From Parabacteroides massiliensis (GTDB lineage Bacteria; Bacteroidota; Bacteroidia; Bacteroidales; Tannerellaceae), in assembly GCF_900155425.1 (NCBI RefSeq), contig NZ_LT700192.1, positions 334,215 through 398,214 of the forward strand: DNA of 64,000 nt. Reading direction: 5' to 3'. Positions 45,614 through 54,420 of the stretch are shown here, piece by piece; the stretch's first letter is position 1; the number at the start of each line of letters is the position of its first letter. Below the pieces are notes generated by a model. The model searched no databases and was not told the origin of the DNA. It saw only the letters and a list, made by a program, of their open reading frames with translations. The position numbers and the translations under genes were made by a program.

Positions 45614-46204
45614 TCATAAAAAGTCAAATAAAAAACAGACAAGCGGATACAAATCGCTCAGCATATCTTTCAATTTAGCCAGACCTAATCGAATCTGCCC
45701 CCTTACCGTACTGGAACTGATATTTTTGATTTTCGCTATTTCCTCGGAATTCAGTCCCTGATAGATATGCAACATGAAAATCTCCCGGCATTTCTCCGGT
45801 AAACGGCCTATAGCCTCACGTACTTTTTCCTCAATTTCCTTATTCTCCAAACAAGCAAGCGGATCCGCATCTGTAAAAACCAGACTTTCTTGATATAGAC
45901 TCAAATGTTCTTCCCCCTCAGTAAGTGGCATTTCCTGGATCCGCTTCTTACGCAAATAGTTCAGGCTACGGTTTTGCACGGCACGCACCAAATAACCATC
46001 AACAGGGAAAGTCAGAGAAAAGCGGTTATTCCATACATTCAAAAAAACATCATTCACAATTTCCCTGGTCACCTCCGGATCATAGACATATTTTACAGCA
46101 ATACTACAAAGAAGAGCATAACGAGCTCTATATAGATGCTCGAATGCATCTGATTCTCCTTGCCGGACATGATTTATTATATTATCATTAATTATAGGTA
46201 TCAC
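45614..46204 (-). CDS. ECF RNA polymerase sigma factor (pair 1)
   Basis: 196 residues. Region 2 (FEHLYRARYALLCSIAVKYV ... EIVNDVFLNVWNNR) and region 4 (IGRLPEKCREIFMLHIYQGLNSEEIAKIKNISSSTVRGQIRLGLAKL) are complete. It belongs to the Bacteroidetes sigma-70 family that pairs with FecR proteins to control SusC/SusD-type uptake loci. It lies downstream of the sulfatase operon on the same strand but separated by ~500 bp and a terminator. Confidence 0.92.
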   Translation of the reverse strand: MIPIINDNIINHVRQGESDAFEHLYRARYALLCSIAVKYVYDPEVTREIVNDVFLNVWNNRFSLTFPVDGYLVRAVQNRSLNYLRKKRIQEMPLTEGEEHLSLYQESLVFTDADPLACLENKEIEEKVREAIGRLPEKCREIFMLHIYQGLNSEEIAKIKNISSSTVRGQIRLGLAKLKDMLSDLYPLVCFLFDFL

Positions 46205-46605
46205 TATAAATCCAAAAGGTCAAGATCAATTTTCTCAAACCGTAACTCATATTAACATACAATATTCGTAAATAATTTTAATATCTGCAAGTAAACAACA
46301 GGAAACTATTTATTCAAGCCATAAACCCCAAAAGCAAACCTATTCCTCTCCCAAGAAAGAAATATCATTTTGTCACCTTCAAACCAATAAAGCAATGCAC
46401 TTTGGAAGATTAAAAAATATTACCCGCTATACTAATTCCCAATACATGAGGTACTAATTCCATTTTTATGGGGGAGGCAGTTACATTTCAACTCTGTTTA
46501 AACACCGTTTAATCAGCACTTAAAGAATAAAAAATCCTTTTGACAAGGTTACTCCCCATCAAAAGGACTCTATCTAATATACTTTTCTTCCACGATTCCG
46601 AATCC
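46205..46605. other. intergenic region between sigma gene and sulfatase operon
   Basis: About 400 bp. Contains the terminator of the sulfatase operon (46525-46567). The rest is AT-rich and presumably holds the sigma gene promoter; no gene seen. Confidence 0.4.
46525..46567 (-). terminator. terminator of the sulfatase operon
   Basis: On the minus strand TCCTTTTGA (46559-46567) pairs with TCAAAAGGA (46535-46543) and is followed by a T-run (ATTTTTTATTC). Confidence 0.7.
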
Positions 46606-46704
46606 TCATCTCCCCAAATTGAAGATCAGGGATTCCGTGCGGGCATTGTCCATGACCGTGACCAACTCTGCCACTTTCTCCAAATTGTTTTTCCAGACTA
46701 CAAG
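46606..46704 (-). pseudogene. C-terminal remnant of another sulfatase
   Basis: Beyond the stop of the last sulfatase, the same frame continues with NNLEKVAELVTVMDNARTES and LIFNLGR before a stop at 46606. This is the typical end of an arylsulfatase (AEL..IMD.ARTES..F.F). It suggests that a fourth sulfatase was deleted and its tail kept. Confidence 0.45.
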
Positions 46705-46707
46705 GTG

Positions 46708-48231
46708 TTAATAATCAGTCTTCTTTCCGGTCTCCCGTTTCAATGCTTCAAAACGCATCATCATCTGGCGAAGGCGGCGCGGTTCCTTGGTTGCCAGGTT
46801 GTTCTGCTGGCCGACATCTTCCTTTACGTTATAGAGCTGGTAGCAATTGCTCATGCCGGAGAAAGAAGGGCCGTCCGGATCCTTGTAGTAACTTGGATAA
46901 GGTGGAATCATAACCCAATCGCCTTGGCGGAAAGCGTAGTTGAACATACCTTCTATGACCAATTCTTCGCGTCCTTGGTTGCTTTGCCCCAAGAAGGCGG
47001 GTAACGTGTTCTGGCTATCCGTCTTATCGGCGTATGTTTGTCCGGCCAATGCCGCCAACGAGGCCAACAAGTCCATCTGGCAGACAAAAGCATCTGACAC
47101 GGCCGGTTTCACCACCTTCGGCCAACGGAGCATGAAGGGAATGCAAGTTCCGCCGTTATACATACTGGTCTTCCCGCCTCTGAGCGGCCCGGCCACCTTG
47201 TGGTTGCCGACCATCTCTACAGCCTGGTCTTGATAGCCGTCGTCCAGCACCGGCCCGTTGTCGCTGGTCAGGATAACCAACGTGTTCTCGGTCAATCCCA
47301 AGCGGTCCATCTCTTTCAAAAATTCTTCCACACACCAATCGGCTTCCAGGATGACATCGCCACGCGGCCCCATGCCAGACTTGCCGACAAACCGTTCGTT
47401 CGGTACACGTGGCACATGCGGCTGGTGCAGGCCGTAATACAAGAAGAAAGGCTTGTCTTTATTTTCGCGCATGAATCCTTTTGCCTTTTCCAAGAACAAC
47501 TCTGCCATATCTTCATCTCTCCATTGTGCGGCCTTTCCCCCTTTTTGGAAACCGATACGTGGCACACCATTCACGATCGAACCGGCATGTCCCACGCTGG
47601 GGTGCATACGCAACATTTCCGGGTTATCCTTACCGGTAGGCTCGCCCTCGAAGTTTTTCCTGTAGCTGACGTACAAAGGATCTGCCGGATCCAACCCGAC
47701 ACCTTTTCCGTTTTCAATGTAGATACAGGGGACACGGTCATTGGTTGCCGCCTGGATAAAGGAGTAGTCATAACCGACCTCCTTAGCTCCCGGATAAACC
47801 TTGTCGTTCCAATCCACGCCACCATCGCCCAAGCCCAAATGCCATTTGCCAACCGACCCGGTCACATAGCCGGCTTTCTTCATCACCTTAGGCAAGGTGA
47901 CTTGCTGCTGGTCAATGATCAAAGCGGCATTTCCAGGAAGGATCTTCGCGCCTTTATTCGTCCACGGATACATACCGGTCAAAAGAGAATAACGGCTCGG
48001 CGTCGATGTAGCGGCGGTGCAATAGCCCTGCGTAAAACGAATCCCCTCGTTTGCCACCCGGTCCATACCCGGTGTCTTGATGGCAGTAGCGCCATAGCAA
48101 CTCAGATCACCATAGCCCAAATCATCGGCCACGATAATCACCACGTTCGGCTGCTTCACCTCTGTCTGTGCAAAAGCCATTGCCGGCAATGCACCGACAA
48201 AGACTCCAAAAGTCTTAATTAATTGTTCCAT
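46708..48231 (-). CDS. secreted arylsulfatase-type sulfatase (serine type), third gene of operon
   Basis: 507 residues with signal peptide (to ~AMAFAQ). Metal-binding ADDLGYGDLSCYG is near 35. The active-site signature is S76-T-P-S-R80 (CTAATSTPSRYSLLTG), so the formylglycine comes from Ser and needs the radical enzyme anSME. SVGKWHLGLG and LTSDNGPVLDDG hold further metal and substrate residues. It should remove sulfate from host or dietary glycans in the periplasm. Last gene of a three-sulfatase operon (4-bp gap to the previous gene). Confidence 0.92.
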   Translation of the reverse strand: MEQLIKTFGVFVGALPAMAFAQTEVKQPNVVIIVADDLGYGDLSCYGATAIKTPGMDRVANEGIRFTQGYCTAATSTPSRYSLLTGMYPWTNKGAKILPGNAALIIDQQQVTLPKVMKKAGYVTGSVGKWHLGLGDGGVDWNDKVYPGAKEVGYDYSFIQAATNDRVPCIYIENGKGVGLDPADPLYVSYRKNFEGEPTGKDNPEMLRMHPSVGHAGSIVNGVPRIGFQKGGKAAQWRDEDMAELFLEKAKGFMRENKDKPFFLYYGLHQPHVPRVPNERFVGKSGMGPRGDVILEADWCVEEFLKEMDRLGLTENTLVILTSDNGPVLDDGYQDQAVEMVGNHKVAGPLRGGKTSMYNGGTCIPFMLRWPKVVKPAVSDAFVCQMDLLASLAALAGQTYADKTDSQNTLPAFLGQSNQGREELVIEGMFNYAFRQGDWVMIPPYPSYYKDPDGPSFSGMSNCYQLYNVKEDVGQQNNLATKEPRRLRQMMMRFEALKRETGKKTDY

Positions 48232-48235
48232 GTAT

Positions 48236-49744
48236 TTATATGATAGGTTTCAACATATTTCCATCCTTGTCTTCCGGATAAAGTGCCCCCTCGGCTTCCA
48301 GTTGTTTCACCATCGCTTTCATCATCTCGACAACACGTCTCGTATCGGTGGTTGCCAAATTATGGATTTCGATTGGGTCTTTCTTCAGATTATACAACTC
48401 GTAGGCAGGTCTATCCGGACGTTCCGGGTTGTAATAATAGATCAGTTTGTAATCACCCTCCCGATAGATAGTGAAATAGCTACCCCGGTGTTCATGCGGA
48501 AAGTGCATCAGGAACTTTTCCGGACGTGCCTCATTTCGCTCTCCGACCAGCTGTGTCGCCAAGTCGAAACCATCAAGCACATAATTCTTCGGACGTTCCA
48601 CTCCGGTAACCGCCAATACCGTAGGATAAATGTCCATCACCGTCCCCATCTGCTGTTGGACAACTCCTGCCTGGATCGGCAATTTCTTCTGCTGCGGGTA
48701 TCGGGCATCCTGTTTTGCCCAACAAGCGATAAACGGTACACGCATTCCGCCCTCATATTCACTACCCTTCTTCCCTCTCAACGGTGCTGAAGAGGTATGT
48801 CCCTTTTCATCTCCTAACGGAGCGTCCGATCCATTGTCACCTAAGAAAAGGATCAAAGTATTTTCAGCTATCCCCAATTCTTGGAGATGATCCATGATAT
48901 CGCCCAATGACTTGTCCATCCCTTCAATCAATGTGGCAAAAGCCTTTTCCTTATTGGACATATTAGAATCTGTATAGTTCCCGATAAACCGCTTGTCTGT
49001 CTCAAATGGGGCATGAACAGCATAATGGGCCATATATAAGAAGAAAGGTTTTCTTTCAGCGACAGCCTTGTCTATTTGGTCATTCGCTTCAAGCGTCAAA
49101 GCATCGCTCAGAAAGGTATTCGTTCGATGATATTTTTTCAAACCGGGTACCGCACGTGCTTTTTGCCCTTTGATGTGCCCATAGCCGTGCTCACCGTAAT
49201 AACTTCCCGCATGCCCAATAGAAGAACCGGCAATGTTCACATCGAACCCGACATTCAGCGGGTCCTCACCTTCGCTCCCAATGCGCCCGAAATGTGCCTT
49301 CCCCACATGGATCGTCTTATATCCTGCCTGTTGCAAAACACGCGGTAAAGTCGGTGTCTTCTTCGAAATACCGTCCCAGTTCCAGCCTCTTGGCCCGAAA
49401 GGCGTACGGTTGTTGTTTTCTGGATTGATCCAATTGGTTGTGCGATGACGTGCGGCATTCTGCCCCGTTATAATGGATGCACGCGAAGGCGAGCTTACAC
49501 TTTGCGCATAAAAAGTGGAGAAACGGATTCCCTGCCGTGCCATCCGTTCCATATTGGGTGTTCGATACCATTCGTTCAATGAATGACGAACTTCATTTCC
49601 ATTCTTGTCTGTCAAAAAAGGTAATGAAGTGTCCATCAACCCCATGTCGTCCACCAAAAACACAACCACATTCGGCCGATCGGTCTGCGCAGCCAACGAT
49701 GGCCCTACCAAAAATAACATCGGTACATATCCTATATGCTTCAT
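48236..49744 (-). CDS. secreted sulfatase (serine type), second gene of operon
   Basis: 502 residues with signal peptide (MKHIGYVPMLFLVGPSLAAQ). VDDMGLMDTSLPF gives the metal site, and S84-S-P-S-R88 (AQSVSSPSRASIITGQ) the serine-type formylglycine site. HVGKAHFGRIGS and FLGDNGSDAPLGDEKGHTS complete the active site. The sequence differs clearly from its two neighbours, so a different substrate position is likely. 26 bp after the first operon gene. Confidence 0.92.
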   Translation of the reverse strand: MKHIGYVPMLFLVGPSLAAQTDRPNVVVFLVDDMGLMDTSLPFLTDKNGNEVRHSLNEWYRTPNMERMARQGIRFSTFYAQSVSSPSRASIITGQNAARHRTTNWINPENNNRTPFGPRGWNWDGISKKTPTLPRVLQQAGYKTIHVGKAHFGRIGSEGEDPLNVGFDVNIAGSSIGHAGSYYGEHGYGHIKGQKARAVPGLKKYHRTNTFLSDALTLEANDQIDKAVAERKPFFLYMAHYAVHAPFETDKRFIGNYTDSNMSNKEKAFATLIEGMDKSLGDIMDHLQELGIAENTLILFLGDNGSDAPLGDEKGHTSSAPLRGKKGSEYEGGMRVPFIACWAKQDARYPQQKKLPIQAGVVQQQMGTVMDIYPTVLAVTGVERPKNYVLDGFDLATQLVGERNEARPEKFLMHFPHEHRGSYFTIYREGDYKLIYYYNPERPDRPAYELYNLKKDPIEIHNLATTDTRRVVEMMKAMVKQLEAEGALYPEDKDGNMLKPII

Positions 49745-49770
49745 ATTTTTTTCATTGTTTCGTTTCTTTA

Positions 49771-51174
49771 TTATTCATGTTTATACTTTGGATTCGGTTG
49801 CGTCGGTTCAGGCGCACCTACTTTCTTCTTCCAATTCTCCAAAAGTTCATGAAGAGTTTTTGTTTTCCGGGGATTGTCAGCTGACAAATTTCTCTTTTCC
49901 GAAACGTCCTGACGGATATTATACAGTTCAAGTTTACCTGTTTCATAATGTTCGATCAGTTTCCAGGCTCCTTGCCGGACCACCGAAACCGGACGAGTCC
50001 GAAAATGCGGTGTTCCCGATTCACGCGTATCCACCTTATCTCCTTCAAGGTAAGCCGGGAAATGCCAAAATAAAGGACGTTTGTCATACCCTTTCGTCTG
50101 TCCCCGTAACAACGGAAGCAAGCTCCTGCCATCCATTTGCAAGCTGCGAGAATCAACACCGGCCAACTCCACGAATGTCGGGAAGAGATCGAATTGTAAA
50201 ACCGGAATATCCCTTATCTCTCTCTTCTCAAAACGTCCCTTCTGATAAATGACCAGCGGTACGCGGATTCCCCCTTCAAAGAAAGAGCCCTTCCCAGCAC
50301 GAAGTGGCCATTGGCGGGAGATCTTATATACACCTCCATTGTCCGAAGTGAAAACAATCAACGTGTTTTCCTCGATACCCATCTCACGGACGGCGACCAA
50401 TACCTTGCCCACATTGCGGTCCATCGCTTCGACCATAGCTGCATAAACCGGATTATCATGCGCTTCCGTCACCGGTTTCTTTTTGTATTTGTCTATCAGT
50501 TCAACTTCAGCCTGCAAAGGAGTATGCACCTCGTAGGTCGCATAATACAAGAAGAACGGACGTGTCTTGTCCACCTGCTTCAAGTAGTTTACCGCCTCAT
50601 TGCCTAATCGATCCATCAGGAATTCCCCTTCTTCCCCATCCTTCAAGCCTGGGTTTTTATAGGGAGAGAAATAACTCTTCGGATGTCCGGCATGATTACC
50701 ACCGATATTCCGATCCATACCATTTTGAAGCGGATCATCCGTCACGTGCCACTTCCCAATATGACAAGTCTGGTAACCCGCATCCTTTAGGACTTGCGGA
50801 AGCATCTGGATGCCAGATTCGAGTACCTCTCGGTTTGGAATGGCAATCAACTTGCGCTCGGAAGCCTTCCCCCGATTCGGCTCCCCGACAGTATAGATGC
50901 CATGCCGCGGAGTATATTGCCCTGTCAACAGACAAGCTCGACTCGGGGCACTGTTTGCCGCGCCTGCATACGCTTCATTGAACCAAACGCCTTGCTGCCT
51001 AAGCCGATCAATATTGGGAGTCTCATAATAAGAACTTCCATTGGAGCTCATATCCGTCCATCCATAATCATCAATATTGATCAATATGATATTGGGACAT
51101 TCTTGCTGCGCCATACCCTTCAAAGGAAACAAAAACAAATATCCGGTTGTTAAAATGCCCAAATTCGTATTCAT
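49771..51174 (-). CDS. secreted sulfatase (serine type), first gene of operon
   Basis: 467 residues with signal peptide (MNTNLGILTTGYLFLFPLKG). NIDDYGWTDMSSNGSSYYETP gives the metal site, S75-A-P-S-R79 (AGAANSAPSRACLLTGQY) the serine-type formylglycine site, and HIGKWHVTDDPLQNG and FTSDNGGVYKISRQWPLRAGKG the rest of the pocket. It lies 245 bp downstream of the second FecR gene, and the region between may contain the operon promoter. Confidence 0.92.
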   Translation of the reverse strand: MNTNLGILTTGYLFLFPLKGMAQQECPNIILINIDDYGWTDMSSNGSSYYETPNIDRLRQQGVWFNEAYAGAANSAPSRACLLTGQYTPRHGIYTVGEPNRGKASERKLIAIPNREVLESGIQMLPQVLKDAGYQTCHIGKWHVTDDPLQNGMDRNIGGNHAGHPKSYFSPYKNPGLKDGEEGEFLMDRLGNEAVNYLKQVDKTRPFFLYYATYEVHTPLQAEVELIDKYKKKPVTEAHDNPVYAAMVEAMDRNVGKVLVAVREMGIEENTLIVFTSDNGGVYKISRQWPLRAGKGSFFEGGIRVPLVIYQKGRFEKREIRDIPVLQFDLFPTFVELAGVDSRSLQMDGRSLLPLLRGQTKGYDKRPLFWHFPAYLEGDKVDTRESGTPHFRTRPVSVVRQGAWKLIEHYETGKLELYNIRQDVSEKRNLSADNPRKTKTLHELLENWKKKVGAPEPTQPNPKYKHE

Positions 51175-51419
51175 GGTATATTGTTACTCTTACAAGTGAT
51201 AAATGTAAATAAAAAAGTATTCTCAATCATCACAAAATATAATCATCCAAATATTACAAGCCTTAAATTTAATGCAATTAACAAGTTTATATTAGGGAAG
51301 ACGATAGAATATTTCATTCGTACCGAAGAAAAACCATGTTATGCAACATATAACATCCTTAAAACGATATTTTAAACCGATCAAAAGAGGCTGTAAGTAA
51401 GTTTCTTCAATACTCTGTT

Positions 51420-52400
51420 TCAAGAACTTGCAGGAGCTGACACAAAAATCACTTGCCCCTTCTTTTCATACTTGAAACCATAACTCTTATGAAGTATCTC
51501 GAGAATTTCACCAAGATCACGAGCCGGAAGCGTACCTGTGAAGCAATCTTTACCAATCGTATCACATCCAACAAAATGGAAAGTAACATCAAAATTTGTT
51601 TCAACGGCCCTGATCACTTCTTTCAACGGCCTATTTCGGAAAACAAGCTTTTCTGACAACCAAGGAATCTCCATCTTCTCCAACTCGTCCATAACTGTAA
51701 ACATCCCCGTCTCTTTACACAATCTTGCACACTGATTTTCGAAAAGTTCCAACTTATTGTGAGACGAGCAGGATTCTAAAAGAACATGACCTTCGAGTAG
51801 AAGGACCTCTATGTCATCTTCATACGTACGGGCTTTCAAATTGAACACAGTTCCCAACACTTCCAAATCCATATCTTCGGTAGAAATTAGAAATGGCAAC
51901 TCTTCATTATGGGCAACCTCGAAAAAAGCCTCTCCTTCGAACTTGATCTGACGGCTTTCTTTATTAAATGTCACCGGATTATATCGAAGCATAGACAACG
52001 CGTTGATACGGACTTTTGATCCGTCAGGCAAGACAATACTTACCCGTTCTCCTTTACCTACTGAAATAATCATGTCGTGCGAAGCGGCAACAAACGAATG
52101 ACGATAAAAATAGAACATACTAAGTACCAACAAAGGGATGAGCAAAACCGCCGCAATACGCAATAACGAAAGCACGAAACTCATTTTAGATTGAGGCTTC
52201 AATTTAACAGTAATCCTTTCACCGATCTCCCGGAGTTTGACAACTGGAACTTCATCGACTTCCATCTCATTGGAAAGCCACTCCTGTTCCATCCGATGAC
52301 CGATCTCTTCATCAGACAGACAATTTATTTCTTCACGAAGACGACACAATTCCTCTTGTGTCAAGCTGTTTTTCAAATATTTAGTGTGTAAATCTTCCAT
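51420..52400 (-). CDS. FecR family anti-sigma factor (pair 2)
   Basis: 326 residues from MEDLHTKYLKNSLTQEELCR at 52400; the frame extends to 52454 without a good start. One transmembrane segment (LLRIAAVLLIPLLVLSMFYFY), a FecR domain (GKGERVSIVLPDGSKVRINALS ... GEAFFEVAH) and a DUF4974-like end (LVFRNRPLKEVIRAVETNFDVTF). It follows its sigma factor by ~75 bp and precedes the sulfatases on the same strand, so it is a likely regulator of that operon. Confidence 0.88.
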   Translation of the reverse strand: MEDLHTKYLKNSLTQEELCRLREEINCLSDEEIGHRMEQEWLSNEMEVDEVPVVKLREIGERITVKLKPQSKMSFVLSLLRIAAVLLIPLLVLSMFYFYRHSFVAASHDMIISVGKGERVSIVLPDGSKVRINALSMLRYNPVTFNKESRQIKFEGEAFFEVAHNEELPFLISTEDMDLEVLGTVFNLKARTYEDDIEVLLLEGHVLLESCSSHNKLELFENQCARLCKETGMFTVMDELEKMEIPWLSEKLVFRNRPLKEVIRAVETNFDVTFHFVGCDTIGKDCFTGTLPARDLGEILEILHKSYGFKYEKKGQVIFVSAPASS

Positions 52401-52474
52401 GTTCAATATATACTTTATCATATTTAAGACACGATTTTTGCTTATAAATGCCATGAATCTTACATTTTTTACAT

Positions 52475-53053
52475 CTAAAAAAGTCCAATTAACAAAGTTA
52501 ATGCTTTATACCTTTCAAGTCTTTTGCGGAAAACCTTCAAGGCAAGTGATAATTGATTTTTAACAGTTTGCTCACTGATGCCAAGCAGTCCAGCTGTTTC
52601 ATGAGAAGAAAGTCCTTGCTCCTTGCAGCATTCATATACGTTCCGTTGCGTAACTGGCAAACAGCCTTTTATTTGTTCCAACAGTTGACAAAAATCATCA
52701 AATTCTACCTTTCGACTTGTATCGTCAACTGACAAAGCCGAATCATTACAAAAGATCACATATTCTTCATAAACAGGAGAGTTGACCTGAGTGCGAAATT
52801 TATTTATAAGTCGGTTCTTTGCAATTTGAAACAGGAAATGAGCTACTGTATTCTCATCACGGATCATGCTACGATTTATCCAAAGAGAGGTAAAAACTTC
52901 CTGCACGATATCTTGTGCATCCTCATGCGATTTTGTATAACGATAACAGTAACCGTTTGTACGGTTACTGTATATGCCATATATGGCATTGAAGGCCTGA
53001 TACGAACCAACTTTTAGATTTCGAATATAAATACCCTCTGCAACCTTCTGCAT
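52475..53053 (-). CDS. ECF RNA polymerase sigma factor (pair 2)
   Basis: 192 residues. Region 2 (YCYRYTKSHEDAQDIVQEVFTSLWINR) and region 4 (GCLPVTQRNVYECCKEQGLSSHETAGLLGISEQTVKNQLSLAL) are complete. First gene of the sigma/FecR unit upstream of the sulfatases. A -7 box (TATTTTTG, 53094-53101) overlaps one arm of a 15-bp perfect inverted repeat just upstream. Confidence 0.9.
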   Translation of the reverse strand: MQKVAEGIYIRNLKVGSYQAFNAIYGIYSNRTNGYCYRYTKSHEDAQDIVQEVFTSLWINRSMIRDENTVAHFLFQIAKNRLINKFRTQVNSPVYEEYVIFCNDSALSVDDTSRKVEFDDFCQLLEQIKGCLPVTQRNVYECCKEQGLSSHETAGLLGISEQTVKNQLSLALKVFRKRLERYKALTLLIGLF

Positions 53054-53066
53054 ACAGAATTATTAT

Positions 53067-53111
53067 AAAAATCAACTATTTAAACAATTGATGCAAAAAT
53101 AGTTGATTTTT
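53067..53111 (-). promoter_or_regulatory. sigma-gene promoter overlapping a perfect inverted repeat
   Basis: AAAAATCAACTATTT (53067-53081) and AAATAGTTGATTTTT (53097-53111) are perfect inverted repeats separated by 15 bp. The minus-strand -7 box TATTTTTG lies at 53094-53101 inside the right arm. This could be an operator or a leader hairpin controlling sigma factor 2. Confidence 0.45.
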
Positions 53112-53406
53112 CATTATCATCGCTCATTATGCCTAGCAAAAACAGAAAATCATAATCACTTCAAATAATATACTCTCCCAAGCTAATGCTCAATGTCATT
53201 AAGTTATTAAGCAATAAGCCCCTGATAGCCTAGTGGTCTGATAACAATGATGACAAGCTTTATAAGGGAGTGAAAATGCTTATTGCCAGTATTTTGCGGC
53301 ACATTGACCTCCCCCTTCCTATCCCTGCAATGCGAGCTAGTGCATTGCCCTGACAAATATCTGTGACAGGTTCCTTTCAAATTGAGCATTAGATACACCC
53401 TCTTCC
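53112..53406. other. probable junction between chromosome and plasmid-like module
   Basis: About 295 bp with no credible gene. It separates the sulfatase regulators from the mobilization genes of the plasmid-like element, so an element end may lie here, but no repeat or att site was recognised. Confidence 0.3.
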
Positions 53407-54420
53407 TTATCCCAACAAATGCACCTCCTGTAACCTCACCAATCCCAAATACATCTTCAAAAACACCTCCTGATACACCTTCAGATCCGGGAAATAGACG
53501 AAAGACTTCCGGGCAAAAGAGAGGCACGTGAATGGCCGTTCATTCTGAACCTCCATTTCCGGATAGTGTTTCTTCGCCTGGTCAACCGCCATCTTGTTCA
53601 GTGAAGCCACGAAGTTGGCCTGGCGTATCGGATTCCATTTCGGGGTTTCAAGAATCACCATCCCATCTTTCCGCTCAGGAATAACCAAATATTCATCCTG
53701 CACGTTACGGGCGTAATAGCACAAAAAAGACAAAGCTTCATAGACATTATCCCCTACATGAATGCCGATAACCCGTTCTTCAGCCGGCGTACCGGCAAAG
53801 CATTCTGCAATCTGCTTCATGGCATACCCATGCAACAAGGCTGCATCAGAAGCCAACAGATAAGCCGGTGCGGTACGCTCTCCTCCCTTATCGATGGCAG
53901 CAAAGAGAAAAGGACTCCAACAGAGATGGATGAGCTTTCCTTTCTCTTTCTCACGAAAAAAAGCGACACATAACCGGTTGTCAAAGACCAAACGGGCTTC
54001 TTTCGTTTCCGGATGAAACTGGAACACGTTCCGTACTCTGTCCGGCTTATGGATATCCACCATCAGATAACCTTGCCACCCGGACACATGTTTTATCTTT
54101 AAAGCAGTGTTGCTTTCCTCCACATCGAAGAGATAAGACAAGAGCTTTTCTTTATTACAGCATACGGAAAACGCAAACTCATCCTGTTCTCTCATCTGTT
54201 GCATATCCAATGAAAGAACAAAAGCCAATTGCCAAGGAGTAAGTTCGAAAAAATCATGCAATTCAATACAAGACAACACATCCTTCTCCGGTGAGTAAAT
54301 GACATATCCTCGGCCACCTACCTCATATCTCAACATGAAATCCCCCTGTTCAGTGGGATGATAATTCTGTAAAACGGTCTGATAATTCATAAAGCAATGT
54401 ATTAAGTTAATATTCATCAT
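53407..54420 (-). CDS. hypothetical protein coupled to the relaxase
   Basis: 337 residues, soluble. The start ATG overlaps the relaxase stop (ATGA). No domain recognised; there is a conserved-looking DKGGERTAPAYLLASDAALLHGYAMKQ segment. Location as last gene of a mobC-relaxase unit suggests an accessory role in transfer. Alternative starts occur at 54417 and 54390. Confidence 0.65.
   Translation of the reverse strand: MMNINLIHCFMNYQTVLQNYHPTEQGDFMLRYEVGGRGYVIYSPEKDVLSCIELHDFFELTPWQLAFVLSLDMQQMREQDEFAFSVCCNKEKLLSYLFDVEESNTALKIKHVSGWQGYLMVDIHKPDRVRNVFQFHPETKEARLVFDNRLCVAFFREKEKGKLIHLCWSPFLFAAIDKGGERTAPAYLLASDAALLHGYAMKQIAECFAGTPAEERVIGIHVGDNVYEALSFLCYYARNVQDEYLVIPERKDGMVILETPKWNPIRQANFVASLNKMAVDQAKKHYPEMEVQNERPFTCLSFARKSFVYFPDLKVYQEVFLKMYLGLVRLQEVHLLG

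Noticed and set aside
47200-48222. 340-codon plus-strand frame
   Set aside because: It lies completely antisense to a well-supported sulfatase and shows no domain or signal peptide.
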